A stretch of 64,000 nucleotides of DNA from a bacterium. Lineage in GTDB: Bacteria; Desulfobacterota; Deferrisomatia; Deferrisomatales; Deferrisomataceae. This document shows, piece after piece, positions 34,117 through 43,329 of this stretch. The stretch spans positions 62,001-126,000 of the forward strand of contig JALUTY010000017.1 in NCBI GenBank assembly GCA_027021615.1, given 5' to 3'. Both the position numbers and the translations under genes were made by a program. Each line of letters opens with the position of its first letter. Within the stretch, counting starts at the first letter, position 1. Under the pieces are notes generated by a model. It had not been told where the DNA came from. It did no database searches and saw nothing but the letters and a program-made list of their open reading frames with translations.

Positions 34117-35679
34117 ATGAGCCGACAAGACACCCTTCGCATCGTGATCGTGGGCCACGTGGACCACGGCAAGTCCACCCTGATCGGCCGGCTGTTCTAC
34201 GACACCGGATCGATCCCCGAGGTCCGGTACCGGGAGATCGAGGAGACCTGCCGGCGGCAGGGCCGCCCCTTCGAGTTCGCGTACCTCATGGACGCCCTGG
34301 AGGAGGAGCGGGAGCAGAACGTCACCATCGACACCGCCCAAACCTTCTTCCGGTGGGAGGGCCGGTCCTACGTCATCATCGATGCCCCGGGCCACAAAGA
34401 GTTCCTGAAGAACACGATCACCGGCGCGGCCAGCGCGGACGCGGCGGTGCTGCTGGTGGACGGGGTGGAGGGGGTGCGCGAGCAAACCCGCCGCCATGCC
34501 TACATCCTGTCGCTTCTGGGGATCCGCCACGTGCTGGTGGCGGTGAACAAGCTCGACAAGGCCGGCTATGACCGCCGGGCGTTTTTGGCCGCGGACAACG
34601 CGGTGCGGTCGCTGCTCCACTCCCTGGGCATCGCACCGGAGCACGTGATCCCCATCTCGGCCCGGGAGGGCGAGAACATCGTCCAGAGGCTCGGTCACAC
34701 CCCCTGGTACGACGGGCCCACGGTTCTCGAGGCCCTCCACACCCTGGGCGGAGCCGGATCCGAGGAGACCCTGCCTCTGCGGTTTCCGGTTCAGGACGTG
34801 TACAAGTGGGACAACCGCCGCCTGTACGCCGGGCGGGTCGAGACGGGACGGGTGCGGGTGGGGGACGAGGTCCGGTTCTTCCCGTCGGGCCGCACGGTGC
34901 GGGTCCGGACCATCGAGCGGTGGGGGGAGCCCCCGCTCGAGGAGGCCCGGGCCGGGGACTGCGTGGGGTTCACGTTCGACGAGGAGCTGTTCGTGGAGCG
35001 CGGCGAGGTGATGGCCCACCCGGACCATGCCCCGGCCGTGGCCCGAGAGGTCCGGGCCAGCCTGTTCTGGCTCGGCCGCATCGCCCTGGAGAAGGGCAAG
35101 ACGTACCTGCTCAAGACGGCCACCACCGAGATTGAGGCCGAGTGCGTGGACATTGAGGACCGGATCGACGCCTCCACCCTGGAGGTGCGCGAGCGCCACG
35201 CGAACGTGCTCGAGAGCCCCGAGGTGGGCAACGTGCTGCTGCGGCTCAAGCGCCCCGCCGCCGTGGACGTGTTCCAGGACAACCCGCGCCTGGGCCGGTT
35301 CGTGCTCCAGGACGGCCGGTTCATCGCCGGCGGCGGCATCGTGCGGGAGACCCGGGTGGCCGGCGGCGCCCGGGCCGCCCAGGTGATCCACCTGGACCGC
35401 CAGTTCGCCACCGAGCCCGACGGGTACGTGGTGGACCTCATCCGGGAGCGGGGCGAGGTGGAGTTCGAGGTGACCCCCCACTTCCTCGATACCCTTTCGG
35501 CCGGAAACCGGGTACTCTTCCGGCTCCGGGGCCCCGAGCAGGTCACGCCGGTGGCCCTGCTGGCCTACGAGCACGACATGGAGTTCACGTTCCGGCGCAC
35601 CGACGACGGGGTGGCCCTGGTGTTGTGGCGGCGCCCCGGGCCGAGCGCCTCGGTTCCCCTGGAGGGACTCGGACTGTAG
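34117..35679 (+). CDS. cysN: sulfate adenylyltransferase large subunit (GTPase)
   Basis: 520 residues with translation-factor-type GTPase motifs: G-H-V-D-H-G-K-S-T (G1), D-A-P-G-H (G3), N-K-L-D (G4), followed by beta-barrel domains. GTP hydrolysis drives APS formation by CysD. There is no C-terminal APS kinase domain, in keeping with direct APS reduction. Its ATG at 34117 follows GAGGGGG. Confidence 0.94.
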   Translation: MSRQDTLRIVIVGHVDHGKSTLIGRLFYDTGSIPEVRYREIEETCRRQGRPFEFAYLMDALEEEREQNVTIDTAQTFFRWEGRSYVIIDAPGHKEFLKNTITGAASADAAVLLVDGVEGVREQTRRHAYILSLLGIRHVLVAVNKLDKAGYDRRAFLAADNAVRSLLHSLGIAPEHVIPISAREGENIVQRLGHTPWYDGPTVLEALHTLGGAGSEETLPLRFPVQDVYKWDNRRLYAGRVETGRVRVGDEVRFFPSGRTVRVRTIERWGEPPLEEARAGDCVGFTFDEELFVERGEVMAHPDHAPAVAREVRASLFWLGRIALEKGKTYLLKTATTEIEAECVDIEDRIDASTLEVRERHANVLESPEVGNVLLRLKRPAAVDVFQDNPRLGRFVLQDGRFIAGGGIVRETRVAGGARAAQVIHLDRQFATEPDGYVVDLIRERGEVEFEVTPHFLDTLSAGNRVLFRLRGPEQVTPVALLAYEHDMEFTFRRTDDGVALVLWRRPGPSASVPLEGLGL

Positions 35680-35684
35680 CCCGG

Positions 35685-36455
35685 ATGATCCCCTACCCCT
35701 CCATCGATCCGGTGGCGTTCCGGATCGGGCCCCTGGCGGTCCGGTGGTACGGCATCGCCTACCTGCTGGGGTTCCTGTCGGCCGCCCACATTCTTCGGCG
35801 GCTCGCCCGTAGCGGGCGGGCCGTCCTGGCCGAGGCCGAGGTGGGCGACCTGGTAGGGTGGCTGGCGCTCGGCGTGATCCTGGGGGGCCGGTTGGGATAC
35901 GTGCTGTTCTACAACCTCCCCTATTTCGCGGCCCAGCCGTGGAAGATCGTCGCGGTGTGGGAGGGGGGCATGAGCTTCCACGGCGGCCTGGCCGGGGTGG
36001 GGCTGGCCGCCTGGGCCTACGCCCGCCGGAGGAACCTGTCCCTGCTCGGTCTGGCCGACGCTCTGGCCGTGGCCACCCCGCCAGGGGTGTTCTTCGGGCG
36101 GCTGGCCAACTTCGTGAACGGCGAGCTCTACGGCCGGGTGACGGAGGCGCCATGGGCCATGGTGTTTCCCGCCGGCGGGCCCCTGCCCCGTCACCCGAGC
36201 CAGCTCTACGAGGCGATGCTGGAGGGCCTCCTCCTGGGGCTCGCGCTGTGGTGGTTCTGGAAACGCTTCCCCCAACGAGGGGCCGCCACGTCGGCGTTTC
36301 TCGTCGGATACGGCATCCTGCGGTTCGCGGTGGAGTTCACCCGGCAGCCCGACCCCCAGCTGGGGTTCGTGGCCGGTCCATTCACCATGGGCCAGCTGCT
36401 GAGCCTCGCGATGATCGCGGCCGGGGCGTGGATCTGGGCCGCGCGGAAGCGGTGA
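35685..36455 (+). CDS. lgt: prolipoprotein diacylglyceryl transferase
   Basis: 256 residues with about seven membrane helices and the Lgt signatures R-W-Y-G-I-A-Y, S-F-H-G-G-L, G-R-L-A-N-F-V-N-G-E-L-Y-G-R and H-P-S-Q-L-Y-E-A. It transfers the diacylglyceryl group from phosphatidylglycerol to the lipobox cysteine at the inner membrane. It starts 5 bp after cysN, so it is probably co-transcribed, although no functional link is known. A family-C repeat begins directly at its stop codon. Confidence 0.93.
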   Translation: MIPYPSIDPVAFRIGPLAVRWYGIAYLLGFLSAAHILRRLARSGRAVLAEAEVGDLVGWLALGVILGGRLGYVLFYNLPYFAAQPWKIVAVWEGGMSFHGGLAGVGLAAWAYARRRNLSLLGLADALAVATPPGVFFGRLANFVNGELYGRVTEAPWAMVFPAGGPLPRHPSQLYEAMLEGLLLGLALWWFWKRFPQRGAATSAFLVGYGILRFAVEFTRQPDPQLGFVAGPFTMGQLLSLAMIAAGAWIWAARKR

Positions 36456-36607
36456 TACCAATTTGCGTCAAGATGAGCGCATAGAGGGGCGATTGGGTGC
36501 CGTCGGTCCTCCGCCGGGAAAGACGGCCTCGCCGAAGCCGCTACGGCTCGGCCGTAGCGCTCTGGGCCAACGGCCCCCAAATCGCTGGCTTCGAATGCGA
36601 CTTGGTA
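36456..36607. repeat. family-C inverted-repeat element, intact copy
   Basis: About 152 bp ending in TACCAA and TTGGTA, with further imperfect pairing inward (GCGATTGGG with CCCCCAAATCGC). A copy in the other orientation, carrying a family-A element, lies at 41329-41661. The remaining 50 bases to the next gene show no other feature. Confidence 0.65.
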
Positions 36608-36658
36608 CGAGGGGACCCTGGTCATTCCGAACCCTGGCTCCTGAAAAGCGGAGGCTCC

Positions 36659-37804
36659 ATGCGCATCGACACCCGCCTGGTCCGGGCCGGCCTCGGCACG
36701 GACCCCCAAACCGGAGCGGTGAGCACACCGATCCACCCCTCGGCCACCTTTGCTCACCCAGGGCTCGGCCGGAGCACCGGGTTCGACTACTCCCGTACCG
36801 CCAACCCCACCCGCCGGGTCCTGGAGCAGGCCCTGGCCGAGGTGGAAGGGGGCGTCCGGGCGTTCGCGTTCCCGTCGGGCATGGCGGCTCTCACCACCCT
36901 GTGTCTCCTGTTCCGTCCCGGAGACCACCTGGTGGCCTCCGACGATCTGTACGGCGGCACCTACCGGCTGTTGGAACGGGTGTTCCGGGAGTACGGCCTC
37001 GAGGTCACCTACACCGACACCACTGCCCCGGAGTGGGTGGAGCCCGCCCTGCGGCCCAACACCCGGGCCCTCCTGGTGGAGAACCCCACGAACCCCCTGC
37101 TCAAGGTGGCGGACCTGGAGGCCCTGGGCCGGCTGGCCCGGGACCGGGGCCTGGTGTTCGTGGTGGACAGCACCTTCCTCACCCCTTATCTCCAACGCCC
37201 CCTGGAGCTCGGGGCGGACATCGTGGTGCACAGCGCCACCAAGTTCCTCGGCGGCCACAACGACCTGCTGGCCGGGATTCTGGTGGCCCGGGAGCCCGAG
37301 TGGGCCGAGCGGATCGAGTTCCTCCACAACACCACCGGCGCCGTGCTCGACCCGTTCTCCTCGTGGCTGCTCGTGCGCAGCCTCAAGACTCTGGCCGTGC
37401 GGGTGGAGCACCAGTGCCGCACGGCGGAAAAGGTGGCCCGATTCCTCCTGGGCCACCCCGGGGTCACGCGGGTATACTACCCCGGCCTGCCCGACCACCC
37501 GGGCCGACAGATCCTCGAACGCCAGGCCCGGGGGTTCGGCGCCATGGTGAGCTTCCGCCTCCGGGGCGCCCACGAGGTGCCGGGCTTCCTGGAAAGGCTG
37601 CGGCTCGTGACCTTTGCCGAGAGTTTGGGCGGCGCCGAGACCCTGGTGACGGTGCCGAGCCGCCAGACCCACTGCGACATGCCGTCCGAGGTGCGCGAGC
37701 GCCTGGGCGTGACCGACGATCTGGTGCGTCTGTCGGTGGGCCTGGAGGGCTCTGAAGACCTGATCGAGGACCTGGACCGCGCCCTGCAAGGAGAGAGCGG
37801 ATGA
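36659..37804 (+). CDS. cystathionine gamma-synthase-type PLP enzyme
   Basis: 381 residues of the Cys/Met-metabolism PLP family: Y-S-R-T-A-N-P-T-R, the PLP-lysine region V-V-H-S-A-T-K-F-L-G-G-H-N-D, and S-L-G-G-A-E-T-L. The C-terminal H-C-D-M-P region fits a MetI/MetB-like synthase that joins an activated homoserine with cysteine or sulfide. GCGGAGG precedes the ATG. It overlaps the next gene by 4 bp, forming a pair like metI-metC of Bacillus. Confidence 0.82.
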   Translation: MRIDTRLVRAGLGTDPQTGAVSTPIHPSATFAHPGLGRSTGFDYSRTANPTRRVLEQALAEVEGGVRAFAFPSGMAALTTLCLLFRPGDHLVASDDLYGGTYRLLERVFREYGLEVTYTDTTAPEWVEPALRPNTRALLVENPTNPLLKVADLEALGRLARDRGLVFVVDSTFLTPYLQRPLELGADIVVHSATKFLGGHNDLLAGILVAREPEWAERIEFLHNTTGAVLDPFSSWLLVRSLKTLAVRVEHQCRTAEKVARFLLGHPGVTRVYYPGLPDHPGRQILERQARGFGAMVSFRLRGAHEVPGFLERLRLVTFAESLGGAETLVTVPSRQTHCDMPSEVRERLGVTDDLVRLSVGLEGSEDLIEDLDRALQGESG

Positions 37805-38952
37805 ACCGCAGACGTCCGTCCCCGGCCACCCGCTGCGTGGGGGGCCGCACCGAGGTGGACCCGACCACGGGAGCCCTGGGAACCCCCATCGTGATGGCGA
37901 GCACGTTCCACCAGGAGGACCCCGGCCGGCCCGGCCCCTGGGAGTACACCCGCTCGGGCAACCCCACCCGCCACGCCGTCGAGACCCTCCTGGCCGAGCT
38001 GGAGGGGGGCACGGCCGGGTTTGCCTTTGCCTCGGGCATGGCCGCCACCACGGCGGTGCTGTCGCTCCTGAACCAGGGGGATCACGTGGTGGCGGCCCAG
38101 GACCTGTACGGCGGCACGTTCCGGGCCCTGACGGCCGTGTTCTCCCGGTTCGGGATCGAGGCCACCTTTGCCGACGCCACCGACCCGGACGCACTGGCCC
38201 GGGCGTTCCGGTCGAACACCCGGATGGTGTGGCTGGAGACCCCTTCGAACCCCCTGTTGCACGTCACGGACCTTCGCGCGTGTGCATCGTTCGCCCGGGA
38301 GAGGGGCGCGCTGACCGTGGTGGACAACACGTTCATGACCCCGCTACGGCAGCACCCTCTGGGGCTCGGGGTGGACATCGTGGTCCACAGCGCCACAAAG
38401 TTTCTGGGCGGCCACAGCGACCTGGTGGCCGGAGCCGTGGTGGTGTCGGACCCGGACCTGGCCCAACAGGTGGGCTACCTGCAGAACGCCCTGGGCGGGG
38501 TTCTCTCCCCCCACGACTCGTGGCTCCTGGCCCGGGGCATCAAAACCCTCAAGGCCCGCTACGACACCGAGGAGGCGACGGCCCAGGAGCTGGCCCGTCG
38601 CCTGGACGAACACCCGGCCGTGGAGCGGGTGTACTACCCGGGTCTACCCGACCACCCGGGCGCCGGGATCCACGCGGCCCAGGCCTCGGGCCCGGGCGCG
38701 GTGCTGAGCTTCGACGTGGGCTCCGAGGAGGCCGCCCTGCGGGTGCTCCAGGCCGTGGAAGTGCCGGCGGTTGCCGTGAGCCTAGGGGGGGTGGAGTCGA
38801 TCCTGTCCTATCCCTGGACCATGTCCCACGCGGCCATGCCACCGGCCCACCGCCGGGCCCTGGGCATCGGTCCCGGCCTGCTGCGGCTGTCGGCCGGGCT
38901 GGAGGACGTGGAGGACCTGTGGGCCGACCTGGAGCGGGCTCTCGGGGGGTGA
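37801..38952 (+). CDS. cystathionine beta-lyase-type PLP enzyme
   Basis: 383 residues of the same PLP fold: Y-T-R-S-G-N-P-T-R, V-V-H-S-A-T-K-F-L-G-G-H-S-D and S-L-G-G-V-E-S-I-L-S-Y-P. The last motif is common in beta-lyases and gamma-lyases. The ATGA overlap with the preceding gene points to a coupled pair that converts cysteine and activated homoserine to homocysteine. Reverse trans-sulfuration (gamma-lyase) cannot be excluded. Confidence 0.82.
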   Translation: MNRRRPSPATRCVGGRTEVDPTTGALGTPIVMASTFHQEDPGRPGPWEYTRSGNPTRHAVETLLAELEGGTAGFAFASGMAATTAVLSLLNQGDHVVAAQDLYGGTFRALTAVFSRFGIEATFADATDPDALARAFRSNTRMVWLETPSNPLLHVTDLRACASFARERGALTVVDNTFMTPLRQHPLGLGVDIVVHSATKFLGGHSDLVAGAVVVSDPDLAQQVGYLQNALGGVLSPHDSWLLARGIKTLKARYDTEEATAQELARRLDEHPAVERVYYPGLPDHPGAGIHAAQASGPGAVLSFDVGSEEAALRVLQAVEVPAVAVSLGGVESILSYPWTMSHAAMPPAHRRALGIGPGLLRLSAGLEDVEDLWADLERALGG

Positions 38953-39336
38953 GGAGCCGTATGCGGCGCACCACCGGCCTCCATGCTCCCCGAGATGGTG
39001 AGGCAAAGGCAGAGAGGTGCAGTGACCCCTAGAACGTGCGGGGATCCGGAAGATTTTTCAAGCCTTCCAGCATCCTAGTGTCATGGTTCGCAAGTTCGTG
39101 CATTCCCGAGGGGGTGGGGCTGGGGGCCCCTCCTTCGCTGAACGGCCTCGCAGGGGCCGCCTCGGCGCGGTCCGCTGCAGCGCGTGAGAGCACGCGCCGC
39201 GGCCGCTCCCCTGGCGCCGGGCGACCCGAGCTGCTCGGCCGTCGCGCTTCGTCGGGGCCCCCAGCCCCACCCCCGGAATGGATATACGCTTTTGTGGAAC
39301 GGAACACTAGCCTTCCAGCCTTCTAGCGGACGTTAC
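38953..39336. repeat. gap with inverted-repeat element and 8-bp arrays
   Basis: No gene. A 172-bp element at 39106-39277 is bounded by 21-bp complementary arms (GGGGGTGGGGCTGGGGGCCCC), placed like a family-B element but with different arm sequence. Short 8-bp-array remnants lie at 39060-39078 and 39308-39329. The 38953-39010 stretch has a fragment of family-B terminus. Confidence 0.6.
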
Positions 39337-41190
39337 ATGGGGGACACGTCGGCAATCCTGGAGCCCCTGGAAACCGAGGGCCTCATCGGGCCTTTGGACG
39401 TGGAGTTCGCCCGGCTCCTGGCCCGGCTCTCGGGTGACGCCCGGCCCGAGCTCCTGCTGGCCGCAGCCCTGACCAGCCGGGCCGTGGCCCTGGGTCACGT
39501 GTGCCTGCCCCTGGCCGCGCCGACCCGGGCCGTGGGTCGGGAGGACCTGCCGGCCCTCCCCTCCCCCGACCACTGGGCCGAGGCCCTGGCCCAAAGCCCT
39601 GCGGTGGGCTCGCCGGGCCAGCACCGACCCCTGGTCCTCGACCGGGGGCATCGGCTCTACCTCCACCGATACTGGGCCTACGAGCACGACGTGGCCACCT
39701 GGATCCGGACCCGGGCCGAGGCGCCCGACCTGCCCCACGACCCTCGGGGCGCCCGGGCCGTGCTGGACCGGCTGTTTCCCCGGCGGGCCGCAAGCCCCGA
39801 CTTCCAACGGCTGGCCGCGGCCACGGCCCTGCTTCGGCCCCTCACGATCCTCTCGGGCGGGCCGGGAACGGGCAAGACCTACACCGTTGTACGGATCCTG
39901 GCCCTTCTCCTCTCCCAGTCCTGCAACGGGGGCCTGCGGGTGGCCCTGGCCGCGCCCACCGGCAAGGCCGCAGCCCGGGTCCAGGAGGCCGTGCGCCAGG
40001 CCCGGGACGACCCGTCCGCATTGCCCCTACCCGATGAGGTTCGGGACCGTCTGCCGGCCGAGGCCATGACCCTGCACCGCCTTTTGGGGGCCGTACCCGG
40101 CCGCGCCCGGCCCCGGCACGGCCCCGACCGGCCGCTCCCCCACGACCTGGTGGTGGTGGACGAGGTGTCCATGGTGGACCTAGCCCTGATGGCCAAGCTC
40201 ACCGCCGCGGTCCGGCCCGGGGCCCGGCTCGTACTGGTGGGTGACCGGGACCAGCTGGCCTCGGTGGAGGCCGGATCCGTGCTGGGCGACCTGTGCGACA
40301 CCGGCCGGGACCACCGGCTCTGCCAGGAGATGGCCCCGGCCCTCGGCCCCCTGGCCGGGTTTCCCCTGGACGGCCTGGTCGGGGACGAGCCCCCCCCCGC
40401 CCGGGGCCTGGTGGTGCTCCGCGACAACTTCCGGTTCCGGGCCGACAGCGGCATCGGCCGGGTGACCCGGGCCGTGAACGCCGGCCGAGCCGACGAGGCC
40501 CTGGAACTCCTGCGGCAGGGGTCCGGCGGCGAGGTCTCGTGGAAGGACCTGCCGGCCCGCTCCCGCCTGCCCGAGGCGCTGGCGCCGGCGGTGCTCGAAG
40601 GGTATGCGCCCGTGTTCCGGGCCGTGACCCGGGGCGAGGCGGAGGAGGCGTACGATCTGCTGGGTCGGTTCCGGGTGCTGTGCGCTCTCCGGGTCGGACC
40701 GTTCGGCGTGGAGGCCGTGAACCGGGCCGTTGAGGCGGTGCTGGCCCGGGAGGGCTGGGTGCCCACCTCGTCGGGCTGGTACCCGGGACGGCCGGTGCTG
40801 GTGACCCGGAACGATCCGGCCCTGCGCCTGTACAACGGCGACGTGGGCCTCGTGGTGCCGGACGCCCACGCCGGCGCGGTGCAGGTGCTGTTCCCCACCC
40901 CGGACGGGAGGTGGCGCCGGCTCCCGCCGGTGAGGCTCCCGCCCCACGAGACCGTGTACGCCATGACCGTGCACAAGTCCCAGGGCTCCGAGTTCGATCG
41001 GGTGCTCCTGGTGCTCGGCGACCGGCCCAACCCGGTGCTGACCCGCGAGCTGGTGTACACCGGCCTCACCCGGGCCCGGACCCGGGCCGAGGTGTGGGGC
41101 TCGGCCGGGGTGTTCACCGCAGCCGTGCGGGCCAGGGCCCAGCGCACCTCGGGCCTACGCGACCGGGTGTGGAAGGGGGAGGTCCGTTGA
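39337..41190 (+). CDS. recD: RecD-like exodeoxyribonuclease V alpha subunit (helicase)
   Basis: 617 residues, close to RecD length. SF1B helicase motifs: Walker A S-G-G-P-G-T-G-K-T-Y-T near 175, Walker B V-V-V-D-E-V-S-M-V, G-D-R-D-Q-L-A-S, and C-terminal M-T-V-H-K-S-Q-G-S-E-F with L-V-Y-T-G-L-T-R. It would be the fast 5'-3' motor of RecBCD. recB and recC, usually adjacent upstream, are not in the window; the space before it is filled with repeats. No good ribosome binding site is seen before the ATG. Confidence 0.88.
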   Translation: MGDTSAILEPLETEGLIGPLDVEFARLLARLSGDARPELLLAAALTSRAVALGHVCLPLAAPTRAVGREDLPALPSPDHWAEALAQSPAVGSPGQHRPLVLDRGHRLYLHRYWAYEHDVATWIRTRAEAPDLPHDPRGARAVLDRLFPRRAASPDFQRLAAATALLRPLTILSGGPGTGKTYTVVRILALLLSQSCNGGLRVALAAPTGKAAARVQEAVRQARDDPSALPLPDEVRDRLPAEAMTLHRLLGAVPGRARPRHGPDRPLPHDLVVVDEVSMVDLALMAKLTAAVRPGARLVLVGDRDQLASVEAGSVLGDLCDTGRDHRLCQEMAPALGPLAGFPLDGLVGDEPPPARGLVVLRDNFRFRADSGIGRVTRAVNAGRADEALELLRQGSGGEVSWKDLPARSRLPEALAPAVLEGYAPVFRAVTRGEAEEAYDLLGRFRVLCALRVGPFGVEAVNRAVEAVLAREGWVPTSSGWYPGRPVLVTRNDPALRLYNGDVGLVVPDAHAGAVQVLFPTPDGRWRRLPPVRLPPHETVYAMTVHKSQGSEFDRVLLVLGDRPNPVLTRELVYTGLTRARTRAEVWGSAGVFTAAVRARAQRTSGLRDRVWKGEVR

Positions 41191-41328
41191 CCAAAGGCCC
41201 GGGTCGCTTGACTTGGCCGCCGGCCCGAACACCCTCTTTCCAGCCTCCCGGCTTCCCAGCCTGTGCAAGCCTGGCAAGCCTGCAGACCTGTCACCAGAGC
41301 CGACCGGTTCGAGACCCACGAGGTACGA

Positions 41329-41661
41329 TACCACGTCGCATTCGAAGCCAGCGATTGGGGGGCCGTTGGCCCGGAGTGTTACGGCCGAGCCGTAGCGGCT
41401 TCGGCGAGGCCGTCTTTCCCGGCGGAGGACCGACGGCCCCCAAACCGATCTCTAGCCCGCATTATTCATGAGCGTTCGTCGCGAAGCCGTCGAGTGTGCG
41501 TCAGATCGGGGCAAGCGCAGCAACGAGGGGCGCAGGCGTACGGGACGGTACGTCGAGCCCCGAGGCGCGAGCACGCCTCGAGACGGCGTGCAATCGGCGG
41601 TTGCAGCAGAAGGCTTCATGAATCATGCGGGCTAGGAGCTCATCTTGATCGCAAATTGGCA
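41329..41661. repeat. family-C element interrupted by a family-A MITE
   Basis: The left part (41329-41451) and right part (41636-41661) together match the reverse complement of the intact copy at 36456-36607. The break falls exactly at the CTAG flanks of the family-A element. Confidence 0.75.
41456..41631. mobile_element. MITE-like element, family A, copy 2
   Basis: 176 bp with terminal inverted repeats (one mismatch: CCCGCATTATTCATGA on the left) and CTAG directly on both sides (41452-41455 and 41632-41635). It is nested in a family-C repeat, so its insertion site is defined by comparison with 36456-36607. Confidence 0.85.
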
Positions 41662-41668
41662 TGACGGG

Positions 41669-42859
41669 TCAGTCCCCCCGCCCCCTGCGCTCCAGCCACT
41701 CCGCAACCATGAAGGCGGCCACCGTGCCCTCACCCACGGCGGCCGTGATCTGCTTTCGGCTGCCCACGCGCACGTCGCCGGCCACGAACACCCCGGGCAG
41801 CGAGGTGGTCAGGGTGGCGGGGTCGGCCCTCACGAACCCGGCCTCGTCCAGCTCCAGGATGCCCCGCAGGAAGCCGGCGTTGGGCTCGAGCCCGATGAAC
41901 ACGAACACCCCGTCGCAAGCGATCACCTCGTGCCGGCCGGCGGCCGCGTTCTCCACCTCGACCCCCTCCACCGCGTCGGTTCCCAGCACCCGCCGCACCC
42001 GGTGGCCCAGCCGGATCTCCACCCCGGGCAGGGCCCGCACCCGGTCCTGCAGCACCTGGCTCGCCGTGAGGCGATCGAGGTTCTGCACCAGGGTGATCCG
42101 ATCCGCGAACCCGGCCAGGTGCACGGTCTCCTGGAGGGCCGAGTTCCCGCCGCCCACCACCACCACGTGCTTCCCCCGGAAGAACGGCGCGTCGCAGGTG
42201 GCGCAGAAGCTCACTCCACGGCCCACCAGCTCCTCCTCGCCCGGAACCCCCATCCTCCGGTACACCGACCCCGTGGCCACCACCACGGAGCAGGCCCGGA
42301 TCTCCCCCTGGGCCGTCCGGACCCGGAACATCCGCCCCTCGGGCTCCAGGCCCTCGGCCCCTTCGAAGGTTCGGACCTCGGCCCCGAACTTCAGGGCCTG
42401 GCGGTATACCCGCTCCATGAGCTCGGCCCCGTTCACCGGGTCCGGGAATCCCGGGTAGTTCTCGATCCGGTCGGTCAGGGCTGCCTGGCCGCCCGGCATG
42501 CCCTTGTCCAGCACCAAGGTGCGCAGCCCCTCCCGGGCGGTGTAGATCGCCGCGGTCAGCCCGGCCGGGCCCGCTCCCAGCACGGCCACATCGTAGACCC
42601 GCGGGAGACCCGTGAGATCCACCCCCAGGGCCTCGCCCAGGGCTTCGGTGTCCGGGTCCACCACCATCCGCTCTCCAACCCGAACGGCCGGCACCTCCAG
42701 GGCTCCGCCGGTGGCCTGCTGGAGCCGCCGAGCAGCGTCGGCGTCGTCCTCCGGGTTCACCACCCGGTACGACACCCCTGCCGCCTCCAACAGCTCCCGC
42801 ACCCGATGGCACCGCTCACACCACGGCACGGCGTACAGAACGACCTCGGTGGGCTTCAC
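41669..42859 (-). CDS. glutaredoxin-thioredoxin reductase fusion flavoprotein
   Basis: 396 residues. Residues 1-78 form a glutaredoxin/NrdH-like domain with the redox motif P-W-C-E-R-C-H and the cis-Pro segment V-P-A-V-R-V-G. Residues 85-396 are a thioredoxin-reductase domain: FAD site G-A-G-P-A-G-L-T-A, active site C-A-T-C-D-A-P-F-F, NADPH site G-G-G-N-S-A, and the FAD segment V-F-V-A-G-D-V. The fused domain could be the direct substrate of the reductase active site. It starts at ATG 42859 with GGAGG upstream. Confidence 0.88.
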   Translation of the reverse strand: MKPTEVVLYAVPWCERCHRVRELLEAAGVSYRVVNPEDDADAARRLQQATGGALEVPAVRVGERMVVDPDTEALGEALGVDLTGLPRVYDVAVLGAGPAGLTAAIYTAREGLRTLVLDKGMPGGQAALTDRIENYPGFPDPVNGAELMERVYRQALKFGAEVRTFEGAEGLEPEGRMFRVRTAQGEIRACSVVVATGSVYRRMGVPGEEELVGRGVSFCATCDAPFFRGKHVVVVGGGNSALQETVHLAGFADRITLVQNLDRLTASQVLQDRVRALPGVEIRLGHRVRRVLGTDAVEGVEVENAAAGRHEVIACDGVFVFIGLEPNAGFLRGILELDEAGFVRADPATLTTSLPGVFVAGDVRVGSRKQITAAVGEGTVAAFMVAEWLERRGRGD

Positions 42860-43329
42860 GGTGGACCTCCTTCCCAGTAACTTCGGTCATTGGTCGTTAG
42901 TCGTTGGTCGTCGGTCGGAGGCCTTCGGCCCGCTGGGCGGCTAGGCGGCTCCTGAGCCCCGCCGCCAGGACCTCCGGGGGGCATGGGGTCTGCTGGAGAG
43001 CCGCGCGCGGCTCCTCAGCTCGCCGCGCAGCGCCTTCAACGCTCGCACCGTGAGTTCGTCCGTGCCCCGCCGAACTGTCATGAAGCTACCGCCGGTGCCC
43101 CGTGCCTGCGCGGCGAATCTCAATGCCCGGCTTCGCGCGCGGCCGGAAGCAGGCCCCATGCCTCCGGCGTGAAGGCCCCGGACCAACGGAAGTTACCCTT
43201 GTATCAGTCGTTGGTCGCTGGTCGGGGCCTTTGCCTCGCCCACCGTATCACCTCCGGCGCAACCGTCCACCCCACCCTTTACGGCCGGCCGCCCACCGCG
43301 GTACCTTGCCCGGGATGCGCGGAGGAACC
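42860..43329. repeat. gap with 7-bp array, family-B and family-D repeats
   Basis: No gene is supported. In order: CAGTAACTTC plus five 7-bp units of the GGTCGTT type (42874-42917), a family-B element (42974-43167), a family-D block starting GGCCCCGGACCAACGGAAG (43175-43200) and another short 7-bp array (43203-43226). Confidence 0.65.
42974..43167. repeat. family-B inverted-repeat element
   Basis: 194 bp with arms CCGGGGGGCATGGGGTCTGCT and, complemented, CCGGAGGCATGGGGCCTGCT. Over most of its length it is the reverse complement of the element at 33724-33910. Confidence 0.72.

Larger units (their letters stand above)
41191..41668. repeat. repeat-filled gap between convergent recD and thioredoxin reductase genes
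   Basis: No gene. An 8-bp-type array (41238-41262) is followed by a family-C element (41329-41661) interrupted by a family-A element. Confidence 0.7.

Noticed and set aside
36456-36658. Possible SAM riboswitch before the cystathionine synthase gene
   Set aside because: The sequence is a family-C repeat with a second copy at 41329-41661 unrelated to methionine genes, and no SAM-riboswitch core was seen.
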